A DNA stretch of 64,000 nucleotides from Doryteuthis pealeii (GCA_023376005.1 CM042150.1:76294365-76358364), one strand, 5' to 3'. Positions 23,881 to 34,614 are shown, counted from the first letter of the stretch. Notes: generated by a model from the sequence alone, not told the origin. A program made the numbers and translations.

Positions 23881-24360
23881 ATATATATGTCTTTATTGTT
23901 GGTTTATATCTGTAAGTTGTGAGAGCATGTGTCAGTGTAAAGGTATACACACACACTTACATATGTGTGTGGATAGAATCTGGACTCTTTGTGTATAAGC
24001 ATCTTATTTTGGCTAGCAGTCCTGAGATTCTCTGACTTTTAGTGTTACATTCATTTCAAGTGTGGAATTTGATTCTCTCTTGAAAAAAGAAAAGAAACAT
24101 CACAAAAGCGTCCCCATTCCTAGACCCAAAACCATTAATATTTTTCACAGTGTTCTTCAGTGCAACCATTCTTTTCTGATTCTCTACTGTTTATTCAATA
24201 TATTTTCCTATTTATTTCAGGTTTCATCTCAGTCCTTACTAACGTACTGTGTTTCTCCTTCTCTTGATGACACAAGACTTGTTACAATAATAAGCATTAT
24301 AACATTTTTGTTTGATTTACTGAGGAAATCAGTTGTTTTATTTTGTAATGTTCATTAATA

Positions 24361-24605
24361 GTGGCTGATTTAGCTCAGTCGGTAGAGCATCTGCCCAGGA
24401 ACAACAACGTTCTGGGTTTGATACCAGCCTTTGCCAACTCAGCACATTATTAATACAGCTTAGATCTGTACAGTAAAATGGGGAGCTGATGGTAGGTCTG
24501 GTGCTCCACCTCAGACATAAAAACTGGTCTAGCACTAGTGAAAAGAGTATAAACTCCATCACTGTCTGACTAATACCAACTATAGGCTATTTCGCCAACT
24601 TATTT
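24361..24605 (+). mobile_element. tRNA-derived SINE, family 2 (best-preserved head)
   Basis: The first about 74 bases are clearly tRNA-like: D-arm GCTCAGTCGGTAGAGC (A box) and T-arm CTGGGTTTGATACCAGC (B box). The body has 'gccaactcagcacattatta', 'gagctgatggtaggtctgg', 'gtctagcactagtgaaaag' and the end 'ctatttcgccaactta'. This resembles the tRNA-derived SINEs described from octopus in the 1990s (name assignment from memory, not verified). It is not a functional tRNA gene: the anticodon arm is not intact and it continues into SINE body. Confidence 0.9.
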
Positions 24606-24635
24606 ATAAACAATTAAATATAAACATATATATAT

Positions 24636-24765
24636 ATAAACCTAATGAGTCAGATATACCTACTAAAAGTTTCACTTAGTGCTCTTCAGGGCTAAGAGTC
24701 AGATCTTAGCCCTGAAGAGCACTAAGCGAAACTTTTAGTAGGTATATCTGACTCATTAGGTTTAT
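24636..24765. repeat. Near-perfect 130-bp palindrome with hammerhead-like cores on both strands
   Basis: Arms of 62 bp (24636-24697 and 24704-24765) differ at one base, around a 6-base loop GTCAGA. Each arm contains CTGAAGA-GC-ACTAA-GY-GAAA, then a 3-bp stem III ACT/AGT, a GTA triplet and GGT opposite GCC as stem I. They span 24658-24692 (-) and 24709-24743 (+). Stem II would be only 2 bp, so activity is doubtful. The near-identity of the arms suggests recent formation or gene conversion. Confidence 0.8.
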
Positions 24766-25039
24766 CCTTATTATTTGCTCTACTCTTTACTTGTTAGCTT
24801 TAGAATATCTTTGCAGTTTTTATATCTATATATATTTTTCATATATATATATATATACATATAGATTGTTTTTTCTTTTGGCCAAGTATTATAGTACCAA
24901 CCGATTATTTTCGGTTGGTATGACTATCTTGGTCTTTTCTTTTTTAGCCCCCCAATTTTTTTCTCCCCAGGTGATGCTTGGTAGTATATATTTTGCCGGT
25001 TTTTGTCTTACTGCAAGGGTTCACCAATAAGTTTGGTAT

Positions 25040-25086
<47 letters not shown>

Positions 25087-25502
25087 AATATACCTTTTCA
25101 TTTATTATACTCTCAAAAGTAGTAATGTACTGACAACTTAGAGACATAAGATCACCAATTATCCTGACTTCTTTTTCAAAAATCAAGTCTTTCATCGTTG
25201 ATCCCCCTGAGAATCAAATTAGCTTTGTCTCAGCTTTCATCACCTTTCACTTCAAATTCATTGCATGCATTTCTTAAATCTTAGTTCAAATCAATTTCAT
25301 TGTACAGTAAATTCAAGGAAGGAAATGGCAAATATAAATTCATTTAGACTACAGTTTGTTTTAACATAAGATTCAGCAACTACAATCTATCCCCTATGAG
25401 ACAAACGCATACCTGAAAATGGCTGAAGAGTACTAAGTTAAAACACTCTATCTATAATAATATCTATAACAAACAAGATGAGAATGATAATTTGAAAATA
25501 AA
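24766..25502. other. Unassigned stretch with TA tracts
   Basis: TA runs at 24838-24860 and 25043-25084. A short exact hairpin 'ccaaccga'/'tcggttgg' lies at about 24897-24919. A degenerate HHR-like core (CTGAAGA then 'gttaaaac' where GAAAC is expected) lies at 25430-25455. No coding sequence recognised. Confidence 0.5.
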
Positions 25503-25800
25503 TATATTTACCAACCCCTCCACATGAGTAGGATGTGATACATGGTGATTCTAAGTGGAGTTTACCAAGTTTGAATACAGTTTTCCTTCTCCTAGTCAAG
25601 TTGCCTAACCAAAGTTAAAGTGTCCAGTCTGCATTACTGTTTACTCATAGCTGGAGGGAGAATAGTGTGATGCATATCTTTCCCAAGGGTATTAATTCTA
25701 TGTGAAATGCAAACAGACTCATCCAAGATTTGGACTCGAGTTGACAAGTCCATTTCCTACAACAATAACCATTACACACAAGTGCTTTCACTTAATATTT
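25503..25800 (-). mobile_element. tRNA-derived SINE, family 1 (minus, near full length)
   Basis: Begins with the family tail 'ttaccaacccctccacatga' and ends with the head 'caataaccattacacacaag'. It includes 'agctggagggagaatagt' and 'tcccaagggtattaatt'. One of the better copies. Confidence 0.88.
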
Positions 25801-26164
25801 TGAATAATTTGTACATAATGTGTGATTAAAATGTATTGAAATTGAATTTTAATTTTTTGAATTTAGAAATTTAAAATTTAAATGAAGATATATGTACATC
25901 TGAGCAAATTATATAATAAAGTGATATCCAGATTTGGCTTGACAAGTCAGTGAAAAATTAAAAGAAATTATGAAACCAATCTTGTTACTTTTTTAATGAG
26001 ATGACTTCAATGGGACTTTTTTTTTTGTTTCCTAAAGTGAAAATTCATCTCAAAGGTAAAGGATTTAAGAATGTGAATGACATTAAAAGTAATATAATGG
26101 CAAAGCTTCATCCCATATCAAATGAGGATTTTAAGAGGTGCTTTGGCAAATGAAATCTCATTGG

Positions 26165-26430
26165 AATACATATTTACCAAGCCCTATGCATGAGCAAGAT
26201 GTGACAGAAGGTCAATGTTTTAAGTAGAGTTTAGCAAGTTTGAATTCAGAGTTTTCCTTCTCCTAGACTGGTTGCTACATCAAGGTTAAAGAGCCCAGTT
26301 TGCCTTACTATTAACCCATTGCTGGAGGGAGAATAATTAGATACATACCTTTCCTAAGGGTATTAGTGTTATGTCCAGGATTTGAACTCATCTCACCATG
26401 TCCATTTCTTATGACACTAAAAATTACACT
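26165..26430 (-). mobile_element. tRNA-derived SINE, family 1 (minus)
   Basis: 'ttaccaagccctatgcatga', 'gtttgaattcagagttttcc', 'gctggagggagaataatt', 'cctaagggtattagtg', then 'gtccaggatttgaactca'. A few bases of the 'aaatgcaaac' block are deleted before the B box. Confidence 0.85.
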
Positions 26431-27309
26431 ATATGACTCCACTGGAATAAGTCAGTAAAATGCCAAGGGGACTTTCAGGAAAAAAATGTATGTTTCATTC
26501 TATATTATTCTCTGTCTTACTAAATACAGCTTCAGTCTTGAAATTTTAAATACTATAATGTCAATTCCTCATTTTAAAATTCGATTTAATATTTAACTTT
26601 CATTTAAAGAATTTTTTGTAATATATTTATTTACATTTCTGTATTTTTTGTAATATATTTATTTTTTGTAATATATTTATTTACATTTCTCCAGGTACAG
26701 CTTCTATACTCTGATTCTAGGTAAAATTGATGAGGAGCAACACTTTGATCATAGATAGGTTGTACATATGTAATACCTCTCACTAAAACAGAAATCTTTA
26801 GATATATTGTTTTAGTTATTATGAAAGCAGTATCCTTTTCAGGAGGTTATTAATCTCTATTTCTCTGATAAATTGTTTATTTATGTTAACATTTCAATAT
26901 AGATATTTTTCCTTAAACTTGTTGGCCACTTTGATTCATTCTCATTCATCATCATTTTGAAAGAACATATATATATTTTAGGGAAACGTACACAATACAA
27001 ATTATTCCCTGGGTAGTGAAGGTTTGAATAGGTTGTCTTTATAGTTGCAAAAATTACAGATTACCAGGAAGGGAAGAAGTCTATTTACTTGCTTTGGATT
27101 GTTCTTGGAGTGGTCTTGTCTTATGATTATTCATAAATCTTTTTGTTTTTGGATTAAAACATATCAAAATGAAAAATTCAAAATGCACAAAATGAAAAAT
27201 ATGAGGCCAATAAGAATTTAGTGAATGAATGCAGGTTTTTAGAAGGATAGTGAATTTATACTGTCAGTGCAACATGATTATGATGATGATGATGATGATA
27301 GCATGTATT
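26431..27309. other. Unassigned AT-rich stretch with a short tandem triplication
   Basis: At about 26606-26690 a word 'ttttttgtaatatatttatt' occurs three times, two copies followed by 'tacatttct'. A GAT trinucleotide run is at 27275-27300. Otherwise nothing recognised. Confidence 0.6.
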
Positions 27310-27585
27310 TTAATAGTCTAAGTACAGTCAGTAGAATGGCATATTATCTGTATCAGCAAAACAGTGGGGCAATCTATCCCTTTTTTGGTAGTGCTAAACT
27401 AGGGAAATTGTATAGCTGAGCTGGAATACCACACCTACTGTCAGCTCCCAGTCTTTACTGCACAGATCAGATTATCTAAGCTGTGCTACTCATGTGATGA
27501 ATTGGTGAGGACTGTTATTGAACCTGGAACCTTACAATTCCTAGACAAATGCTCTATCAACTGAGCTAAAACAGCCCTACAAGAA
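27310..27585 (-). mobile_element. tRNA-derived SINE, family 2 (minus)
   Basis: The minus strand starts 'gggctgttttagctcagttg', then 'atagagcatttgtctagg' and 'ggttcaataacag'-type B box, and continues through the shared body 'gagctgacagtaggtgtgg'. The A-box-containing D-arm is well kept. Confidence 0.85.
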
Positions 27586-29140
27586 ATTGTAAGCATGATT
27601 TTGACAAGTCTTTGATAAGAAGAAATATAGAATGAAATATAATACCTGAAATGTCCATTTTATTGTGAGAATGTCTATAATTGGTGTTTTGTTTTGGTAT
27701 TTGCTATGTACTTATTCCTGAAGTAGTCTGAGACTTTTTTGTAAGATCTGTTGGTGTCAAGAGGAGCTAAAAGATTGATTCCTTCTATCATGTGACATTA
27801 ATATGAACATAAGGAGATTTCACTGGCAATGGAAGTAATCATGTTTCAGTTAATTTTATTTTTTATTTTCTAAGATATTCTCCTATATTTCTATATTATT
27901 TTACTCTTTGCCACATTGACATTTTTGTTTTTATTATAAAAAATCTAACAAAATACATAAAAATTATCGAATAAGAAGCTCTGAGGAAATTTGATTTATT
28001 ATTTAGATATCATTTTCAATGTTTTAATTTTATGTTTGTAGAATTTTTTTTTTCATATTCTCTTCTCTTCTCTGCAGCAACTTTATAAATGAGAACAATG
28101 ACTTATAAGCAAATTTTCTTGAAATCACATAACAAATGAAGTTTAATGTTGTGGGCATCTTGAAGAAATTTGATGGAGACAAAGAGAAGAGGAAAAGATG
28201 ATGATGAGTTTATATCAGCAAAGGAAAAGTCAGAGTTCACAGAAAAATATTAATTGGAACTTCACTCTGGACCAGTTTAAAAAAAAGAAATACTGCTTCA
28301 CATATTTCTGTTTTTATGAAGGAAAGATCTATTCTTTGACAAATTGCAGCACTCTCTCGATGGGGTGATGTTTAGCCTTAAAGTTTATATCACTTCTTGT
28401 TGGTCTTCCAGTAAGTAACTGTGTTGTATTGCTGTAAATACCCTTCTGACATATTGGGGTATATAATACAGAGAGAGACAGAGATATATATTTAAAATAG
28501 ACTGGTAGATCTTACGCGCTTGTTTCATTTCTGCTTGTTGATTGATTCCTGCAAACTGGTTACTTGTTTCATTTCTGCTGATGGTTGACTTCTATCTGCT
28601 GGAGGTTGATTTTCTTTCTTCTTTGGGTTGGGCTAAGCTGGTCATTGTCTTAATTATTTAACAAACACATATTTGTTTTTACTTGATCAAGTCTTATAAG
28701 CCCATATTGATTATTCCACCATGGGGATGAGACTGATCCAGGAGAGATGACTCTCTCCTTTAAAATCGGGTAGAATCTGAAAAACTAACTAAACTATATC
28801 ACATGTCTGTCATGGTGCCCAAATCGCATGCCTGTAAGGGGTCAAGGGGTTTTAACAGTCACCGGTAATTTTCCATGGGGATACCTTGATTCTAACTAAA
28901 TAGACCTCAAATTTAAATATTCCTAGCTACAGGTCTGTTCCCAATTCATTACATTCCATAAATTGTAACAACTGTTACCCTTTTAAAAATTCACAGTTTT
29001 GTGTCTATCTCTCACACCTACAATGAGAGTTCTCCTAATCAACCTATTATTTTTGGTCTTACAGCTGAGCACTAGAGTCACTGGTGGCAGGAGGCGGCCA
29101 TTACTTATTGATTCTTACATTTAAAAATTTCATTTTTATG
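27586..29140. other. Unassigned stretch, likely intron
   Basis: No recognised coding sequence or repeat family. 28500-28640 contains a loose repetition of 'gtttcatttctgct'. 28690-29110 has more balanced composition ('accatggggatgagactgat', 'gtggcaggaggcggccatta') and may be an unidentified transposable element. It lies upstream of the ADAM17-like exon. Confidence 0.5.
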
Positions 29141-29445
29141 GAGGTGCTTATGGTGTAACAGTTGTCATCATAGGAAATGGACACAGCAATCCAAGTTTAA
29201 ATCCTCGATGAACTGTTTGCATTTCACATAACACTAATACCTTTCAGAAAGGTATGCATTAAACTATTCTCTCTCTCTCTAGATATGGATAAATAGTAGG
29301 GTGCATTGGGCTCTTTAACTTTGGTATGGCAACTAGAGGAAGGAAACCTCTGAATTCAAGTCTGGTAAACTAAACTTAAGAAAATTGACCTTATATTGCA
29401 TGATGCTCATAGTGCAGAGAGGTTGGGTAAATACGTACATTTAAA
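29141..29445 (+). mobile_element. tRNA-derived SINE, family 1
   Basis: 'gcttatggtgtaacagttgt' head, 'agtttaaatcctcgatg', body with a small CT expansion (29268-29282), and the tail 'gttgggtaaatacgtacat'. Confidence 0.85.
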
Positions 29446-29846
29446 AATTTCCAATTAGACCAATAACAAATAAAATTAATTATAAAATTCATTTGAAATT
29501 TATCGGTCGATCACACTTTAATATCTTTAAATGCTAAACATATTCAGTATTGTATTTTTTTTCAAAATTGCACATTTTTATTGTTTAATAATTTTCATAT
29601 GTAACTTATTTCTTTTTTGCTGTGGAAATCAGAGAATTTATTACAAAATACTTAATGATGAAAACATTCAGCTGTAAAATCATTTATTAACAAAATTAAA
29701 TTACTTTAATTAAATTTCTGATAATTTTCCACTTCAAGAAGAAAAAAATGTAAATGTGAATGTTGACAGTTTTTTTTATTAGTGAAAATGTCCATAAATT
29801 AAAAATTTGTTATTCTTTTGACTTTTCTTTCTTTTTTTATTTACAG

Positions 29847-29962
29847 TCGCTGAATCTTGCCTGAGATGTTGCCGATTAAATAGTACCAGCATTTGTGAGA
29901 TATACAACTCTAAATTATTCCTCAGTGATGGCCGCCCTTGTCTGCAAGGCTACTGTCAAAAT
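29847..29962 (+). CDS. Internal exon of an ADAM17-like (TACE-type) membrane metalloprotease
   Basis: ADAM17-type proteins are membrane-anchored sheddases that cut growth factors, cytokines and receptors at the cell surface. This 116-bp segment encodes 38 residues plus two bases of a split codon. The Cys pattern is C-x2-CC-x7-C-x14-C-x4-C, with ESCLRCCR near the start and LFLSDGRPCLQGYC near the end. That is the layout of the membrane-proximal, Cys-rich region just before the transmembrane segment in ADAM17 (SCKVCCR ... LFLRKGKPCTVGFC in the vertebrate protein, from memory); ADAM10 is a less good match. A long pyrimidine tract and 'tttatttacag' form the acceptor; AAT|GTAATA is a plausible donor. 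The exon would enter in the split-codon phase and leave in phase 0. Codons are uninterrupted and the GC content is higher than the flanks. No neighbouring exon was found in the window, so introns on both sides are long and filled with repeats. A processed or dead fragment is possible but the splice signals argue against it. Confidence 0.75.
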
Positions 29963-29989
29963 GTAATATTCAGGTTTCATTAATTTACA

Positions 29990-29994
<5 letters not shown>

Positions 29995-30022
<28 letters not shown>
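29995..30022. repeat. (TA)n microsatellite
   Basis: Short TA run directly before a nested SINE cluster. Confidence 0.9.
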
Positions 30023-30023
<1 letters not shown>

Positions 30024-30026
<3 letters not shown>

Positions 30027-30475
30027 TAATGGGAGGCTCTTGTTGTAACATGGTTATCATTGTAGGAAATGGACATGACAGACTAAGTTCAAATCCTGGT
30101 TGAGGCTGTTAACACATAGTGTTAATACCCTTGGGAAAGGTAGGGTGTCCCATTGAGGTGTAATGTGCACTTGTCTCACAAATCCATTACTACTGAATAG
30201 CAAGTTTTGATCCTTGCTGGTTGCCCCATACTTGTGACCTTGTGTCACATCCTACCTGTGGTGAATGATTTAAGTAAATACTTACTCATGGGAAAGGTAT
30301 GAATTCAACTATCCTCCTTCAGATATGGTTAAATCATAGTACAGACTGAACTCTATAACCATAGTATGGCAACTGATCTAGGAGGAGGAAAATTCAAATC
30401 TATTAAATTCAGCTTTAAAAAAATGACCTTGTGTCATATTTGGCTTGTAGCAAAGGGGTTTGGGTAAATACATAC
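30024..30475 (+). mobile_element. tRNA-derived SINE, family 1, interrupted by another SINE-like insertion
   Basis: Head at 30030-30125 with 'gttcaaatcctggttgagg'. The body reaches 'cccttgggaaaggta', is then interrupted by about 150 bp ('gtgtcccattgaggtgtaat' to 'gtgacacaag'-type sequence), and resumes 'catgggaaaggtatgaattc' near 30288. The duplicated 'gggaaaggta' at the two junctions looks like a target-site duplication or a recombination joint. Confidence 0.8.
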
Positions 30476-30477
30476 AT

Positions 30478-30655
30478 AATTTAGCTCAGTCGGTAGAGTG
30501 TTCGGCTGGGAACCTTGAGGTAAAGTGAGGAGCTGATGGTAGCAGTGGCCTCAGACACCCAAACAATCTCCTTAGTCTAGCGCTAGTGAAAAGGGGATAG
30601 ACTCCCTTACTGTCTGGCTGATACTGACTTTAGGCCACCCCGACAACTTTACTTC
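30478..30655 (+). mobile_element. tRNA-derived SINE, family 2 with internal deletion
   Basis: 'tttagctcagtcggtagagt' D-arm is followed directly by 'ggtaaagtgaggagctgatg', skipping the T-arm and proximal body, and ends 'ccaccccgacaactttactt'. Confidence 0.85.
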
Positions 30656-30790
30656 ACTTATAACATTTATTGTCATAGGAAATGGAATCAGTGACCTGAA
30701 TTCAAATTCTGGACAAGGCTGTTTGTATTTCACTTTCTGCTAATGCCCCTGAGAAAGGCATCCATTTTCAGATGAAAATCATTGTAATGA
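30656..30790 (+). mobile_element. tRNA-derived SINE, family 1 (5' part only)
   Basis: 'attgtcataggaaatggaat', 'aattcaaattctggacaagg' and 'taatgcccctgagaaaggca', then homology stops. 30791-31041 holds nothing recognised. Confidence 0.8.
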
Positions 30791-31041
30791 CCTACATACA
30801 TACTTGCGTCACTGTAAGAAGAAGAGATGAAAAAACTAAGCTAAATGAAACATAACATACGATACCCACACACATTTGCTTTTACAACATGGGTTATGAA
30901 ATAAATTCTCACCTGTGTCCCAGACAAACTTTTTTGATCATACTCTCTCTAACTTTTGCTCAAACACTACATTGTAACTACACTAACAACTGATTTTTCC
31001 CTGCTATATTTAAGAATAATATTTAGATATACTTACAAAGT

Positions 31042-31322
31042 GGAGCTGTGTGGTGTAATGATTATCATCATAGAAAATAGACTCAGCAACATGAGTTAAA
31101 ATCCTGGATAAGGCTGTTTGCATTTCCTATAGTGCTAATACCCTTAGGAAAGGTATGCATACAACTATTCTCCCTCCAGTTAAATAGTAGGACAAACTGA
31201 GCTCTTTAAACTTGTTTTGACAAGCGGTCTAGGAGATGAAAAACTTAACTTCAAACATGTTAAAAAAATTGAGCATATGTCACATCCTATTCATGTGGAG
31301 GGGTTGGTAAATATGTACTTAA
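31042..31322 (+). mobile_element. tRNA-derived SINE, family 1 (near full length)
   Basis: 'ctgtgtggtgtaatgattat' head, 'gagttaaaatcctggataag' (B box mutated), standard body and the tail 'atgtggaggggttggtaaat'. Confidence 0.88.
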
Positions 31323-31395
31323 AAAACAAAACTGCTTACAACAGATTGATAAAATCAATTTATGACATGATAATGTTTAAGTGAATGTTATATAG

Positions 31396-31510
31396 TCCAC
31401 TTTCTCTCTCTCTCTTTGTCTCTCTCTCTCTCTCTTTGTCTCTCTTCTCTCTCTCTCTCTTTGTCTCTCTCTCTCTCTCTCTCTCTCACTCTCTCTCTCT
31501 ATATATATAT
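31396..31510. repeat. (CT)n with a repeating TTTGTC interruption
   Basis: CT runs are punctuated three times by TTTGTC at a spacing of about 20-35 bases, then a short TA run. Low-complexity higher-order pattern. Confidence 0.9.
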
Positions 31511-31657
31511 ATCAAAAAATATAAATAATAATATATATATATATATATTATTATTTATATTTTTTGAAGGTAATTACAATGCGTATATCGTATAAAATTC
31601 GATAATTATTGAAAATAATCATGACAAGCAAACCCAATATATATATATATGTATATA

Positions 31658-31699
<42 letters not shown>

Positions 31700-31862
31700 A
31701 TTTTGGATGTTTGTTTTTTAGAAGCATTGTTGAATAAAGTATACATTATTATTTATATTTTTACTTGAAGGCAATTACAATGCGTATATCGCATAAAATT
31801 CGATAATTATAGAAAATAATCATGACAAGTGAATCTCGACAAAGAATTGTTTGGTGTGTAGA

Positions 31863-31908
31863 ACATCGTACAGACTGTTTCAACTTTATTAAGTCTCATC
31901 AGCAATGT
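31863..31908 (-). ncRNA. Hammerhead ribozyme motif (all three stems)
   Basis: Minus strand: stem I ACATTG, CTGATGA (31902-31896), stem II GACTT-AATA-AAGTT, GAAA, stem III ACA/TGT with a 3-nt loop, cleavage triplet GTA, then CGATGT, which pairs with ACATTG over 6 bp including one G-U. No extra base between A9 and 10.1. This is the best-formed HHR in the window. Confidence 0.85.
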
Positions 31909-32275
31909 ATACTAACGATTTCCCTCCGACAGAAATCGAAACCGGGACTTCAGCAGGCATAGTCAGCGACTATACTGCTTCGGCCACAATACATACCGGA
32001 CAATCCTTGCAAAATTAACCTGTCAATGATACTGATACATCTCTACCATATGAGGTACGGGGACGTTGAGTGAACAATAACAAACAAGGCCTATGCCTCG
32101 GTGAAGGAAATAAGATTTTAGATGTTTGTTTTTTAGAAGCATTGTTGAACAAAGTATATATTATTTATATTTTTGCTTGAAGGTAATTACAATGCGTATA
32201 TCACATAAAATTCGATAATTATAGAAAATAATCTTGACAAGTGAATCTCGACAAAGAATTGTTCGGTGTGTAGAA

Positions 32276-32318
32276 GATCGTACAGACTGTTTCAACTTTA
32301 TTAAGTCTCATCAGCGCA
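32276..32318 (-). ncRNA. Hammerhead ribozyme motif (second copy, weak stem I)
   Basis: Core, stem II, stem III and GTA triplet are identical to the motif at 31863-31908, with CTGATGA at 32314-32308. Stem I is reduced to CG/CG because the adjoining sequence here is the inverted start of the element ('gcgcattgtaattgcc'). Confidence 0.65.
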
Positions 32319-32385
32319 TTGTAATTGCCTTCAAGCAAAAATATAAATAATAATGATAATAATAATAATAATATATATATATATA

Positions 32386-33237
32386 TGACTTTTTCTCGAT
32401 TTGTTTACGCTTTACATTTAAACCGATATGCATGCCTAATTCATTTAGTTATAATTAATTAATTAACAAATTAGGTATGACTTTAAGCACATAATCTCCC
32501 ACAAATTGTCGGCATTCGCCATTTTCAAACACACTGTTTGACTACTTCATATATATATATATATGAAATCCATCTCTTCTTCCTATCGGAAAATAATAGA
32601 GCAGATTGGTTTCTTTAGCCTTGGTTAGACAACTAGTCTTAAAAATTGATCTTGTGTCATATCTTGATAGTGGTGTAAGGGTTAAATAAATGCATACATA
32701 CAGAATAATGGTTAAAACCTCAATTTCAAGATAGCCATAATTTTGAAAAAGAGTAATCAACCATGCCATGAATGGATGTAGATTTTTAAGCCTGCAATAG
32801 ATTCATCGTATCTAGCACAATTTTGGCACACATGAAATTTAATCTTATACTAGACAGCTGTTAAAAAATATCCATGTATTTTAGTCTGCCTTTTAAGCAC
32901 TCCTGCTGAGGTGCATTCTTTTCCACAGAAGTATGGGGAACTCAGAGAGAACTGAACTTATCAGTAACAGTCTTCTAACCAAGCTTAATAACAATCATAT
33001 ATATTAGTCACAAAATCTTTTCCCACTACAGAGTATTAAGAAATTCTGTTCACAAAAATTGAAAATGATTTGTGTTATACTAACAACAAATTTTCTTATT
33101 ACTCATTTGTGAGATCAAGTTGCTAAAAGATTAATGATACTTAGGCTAAATGGGCGGTCAGAGAGGCCCCCTCTGATCAATTGGTTGGTTATGTCTAGCC
33201 ACCCCTATTGCCCTTATGGCAAACCCCAACCCTTTTT
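32386..33237. other. Unassigned stretch
   Basis: Short TA tract at 32549-32565 and a SINE family 1 tail-like scrap at 32565-32700. The 33145-33240 block ('gtctagccacccctattgcc') may be a repeat fragment. No coding sequence. Confidence 0.5.
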
Positions 33238-33480
33238 ATCATATATGTGCAAGAAGGCAGTGTCTGAGGGTCTTAGTGAATGATGTTAAACTCTATCTGA
33301 TGGTGAGGTTCCAGTTCTGGAGGTCTGAGGAATGTGGAGCATCCCTTTATCACCATTGCTCCCAGGTCCACTCTGATCTAGAGTGGTAGTACCTGTTAGG
33401 GTCCCATCTATGGTTTAAATAGAAAAATATGTTTATAAAAAAATTGAGTATCCATTAAGAATAATTTTATTATTATTTGT
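33238..33480 (+). repeat. Interspersed repeat family B
   Basis: 'gtctgagggtcttagtgaat', 'gatgttaaactctatctgat', 'tcccaggtccactctgatct', 'gtagtacctgttagggtccc', then 'ttgagtatccattaaga'. Confidence 0.75.
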
Positions 33481-33599
33481 CAGCATTAAATGATCCACTG
33501 AAGTTGATATGTAACAAAACAAACAAAAGATTAATAATAAAACAAACACAAAAAAACATATTTGAATATTCATTTTGTTTTATTATGATCATATCACTT

Positions 33600-34380
33600 G
33601 TTTTTTTTTACAACAGCTAAAGTTGGTGGTCTTTCACTAAAATCTGAGTGACAGCAAGTCTCTTCAAGTTTTCATGAGTTGTCTGTGAATTATAGCAGTT
33701 TTTAACAATGCTGCTGTCTGGATGGTCTCTATTCTTCCTCTGATTTCCAACTTTTTCAGTCATTTTCCAAACCTTTGGGGACTGTTCTTAGGGTACCAAC
33801 TACAATTGGTATCACTGTCACCCCCATATTCCAGGGTTTTTTTTTTCCGTTCTCTGGCAAATTCCTAGTACCTCTTTGCTTTCTTTCATTTTCACAATAT
33901 GACAAGTCTTATTTTTTATTAATTAACACTGTGTCTGGTCTTCTATTTGAGATTAGGTGATCCATTTGTATCTAAAAAAATACCAGAGAATTGTATACAT
34001 CTCATTCTCTTAGAAAGATTCTGCTTTGTACATATACTATTTGGTAATATGGCCAAACTTTAATTTCTTGCACAATTCCAGTGGATCACCTTTCTCACCC
34101 AGTCATGTCTAGTCTTGTATTTCATTTGTGCTAGTTTGCTGCATTTGCTTATTATGTGATTTACCATTTTGTTTCTTTCTCCACACAGACTTTGTTATTC
34201 TGTTTTGTATTATCTATTTTATCTTTGATATAATTGGTTCTTATGGCATAATTTTGTGCTGCTATTATGTGAGGTTCAGTTTCTCTCTTGAGGTTTCCCT
34301 TTCTTAACCATGCCAGGTCTTCTCATGTGCAATCTTCCAAGTTTGTTGCTTGAAGTATCTATAGTGTTGTTTTTCTATAT
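33600..34380 (-). pseudogene. 3' end of a LINE with zinc-knuckle and restriction-like endonuclease remnants
   Basis: Minus-strand translation in shifting frames gives a CCHC-like zinc-knuckle region (about 34120-34260), then RRPDTVLINKK (about 33915-33945), matching the PD motif of restriction-like endonuclease domains found at the C-terminus of R2/NeSL-type LINEs, and VTVIPIVVGTL near 33800. Stops and frameshifts are frequent. The same 3' segment is at 44166-44640 and 49895-50335 (+) and at 51560-52035 (-). The assignment to an R2-like clade is inference from the motif. Open frames on the opposite strand here are shadows. Confidence 0.7.
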
Positions 34381-34614
34381 GTTCATTAGTTTAATGGTAT
34401 ATCAACTCCTTGTGGGTTATTTGATACTATAATTTAATTAATTTTGAAATGTTTGATTGTACTCATAACTATATTTTCAATGTTTCATTACATTTGATTA
34501 AAATGCATTTTTTTTATTTTGTCTATAATCATTTGTTTGAAAACAGTTATATAATATCAAGCATTCCAATCCAATACAAATATTCCTATCTAGTAATAAT
34601 AATTTCCAAAGAGA

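Larger units (their letters stand above)
31511..32385 (-). mobile_element. Retrozyme-like tandem element with two hammerhead ribozymes
   Basis: Direct repeats start at 31697 and 32112 ('aagattttrgatgtttgttt'), about 415 bp apart. Each runs through 'gaaggYaattacaatgcgta' and 'tgaatctcgacaaagaattg' to an HHR on the minus strand. The 31909-32111 spacer is non-coding and tRNA-like when read on the minus strand, with a B-box-like 'cggtttcgatttc'. A truncated third copy lies at 31546-31637, and palindromic ends 'aaaatataaataataat' border the array (31511-31567 and 32336-32352). Minus-strand cleavage at both HHRs would release an RNA from 32280 to 31869, 412 nt. Tandem HHR-bearing monomers are the known layout of metazoan retrozymes; that identity is inferred. 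Confidence 0.7.

Noticed and set aside
24062..24358. 98-codon ORF with a 'tttatttcag' acceptor-like site inside
   Set aside because: Neither the frame before nor after the acceptor resembles a known protein, and no donor closes the putative exon.
24361..24434. Functional tRNA gene
   Set aside because: D- and T-arms are tRNA-like but the anticodon arm is not intact and the sequence continues into a SINE body shared by several copies.
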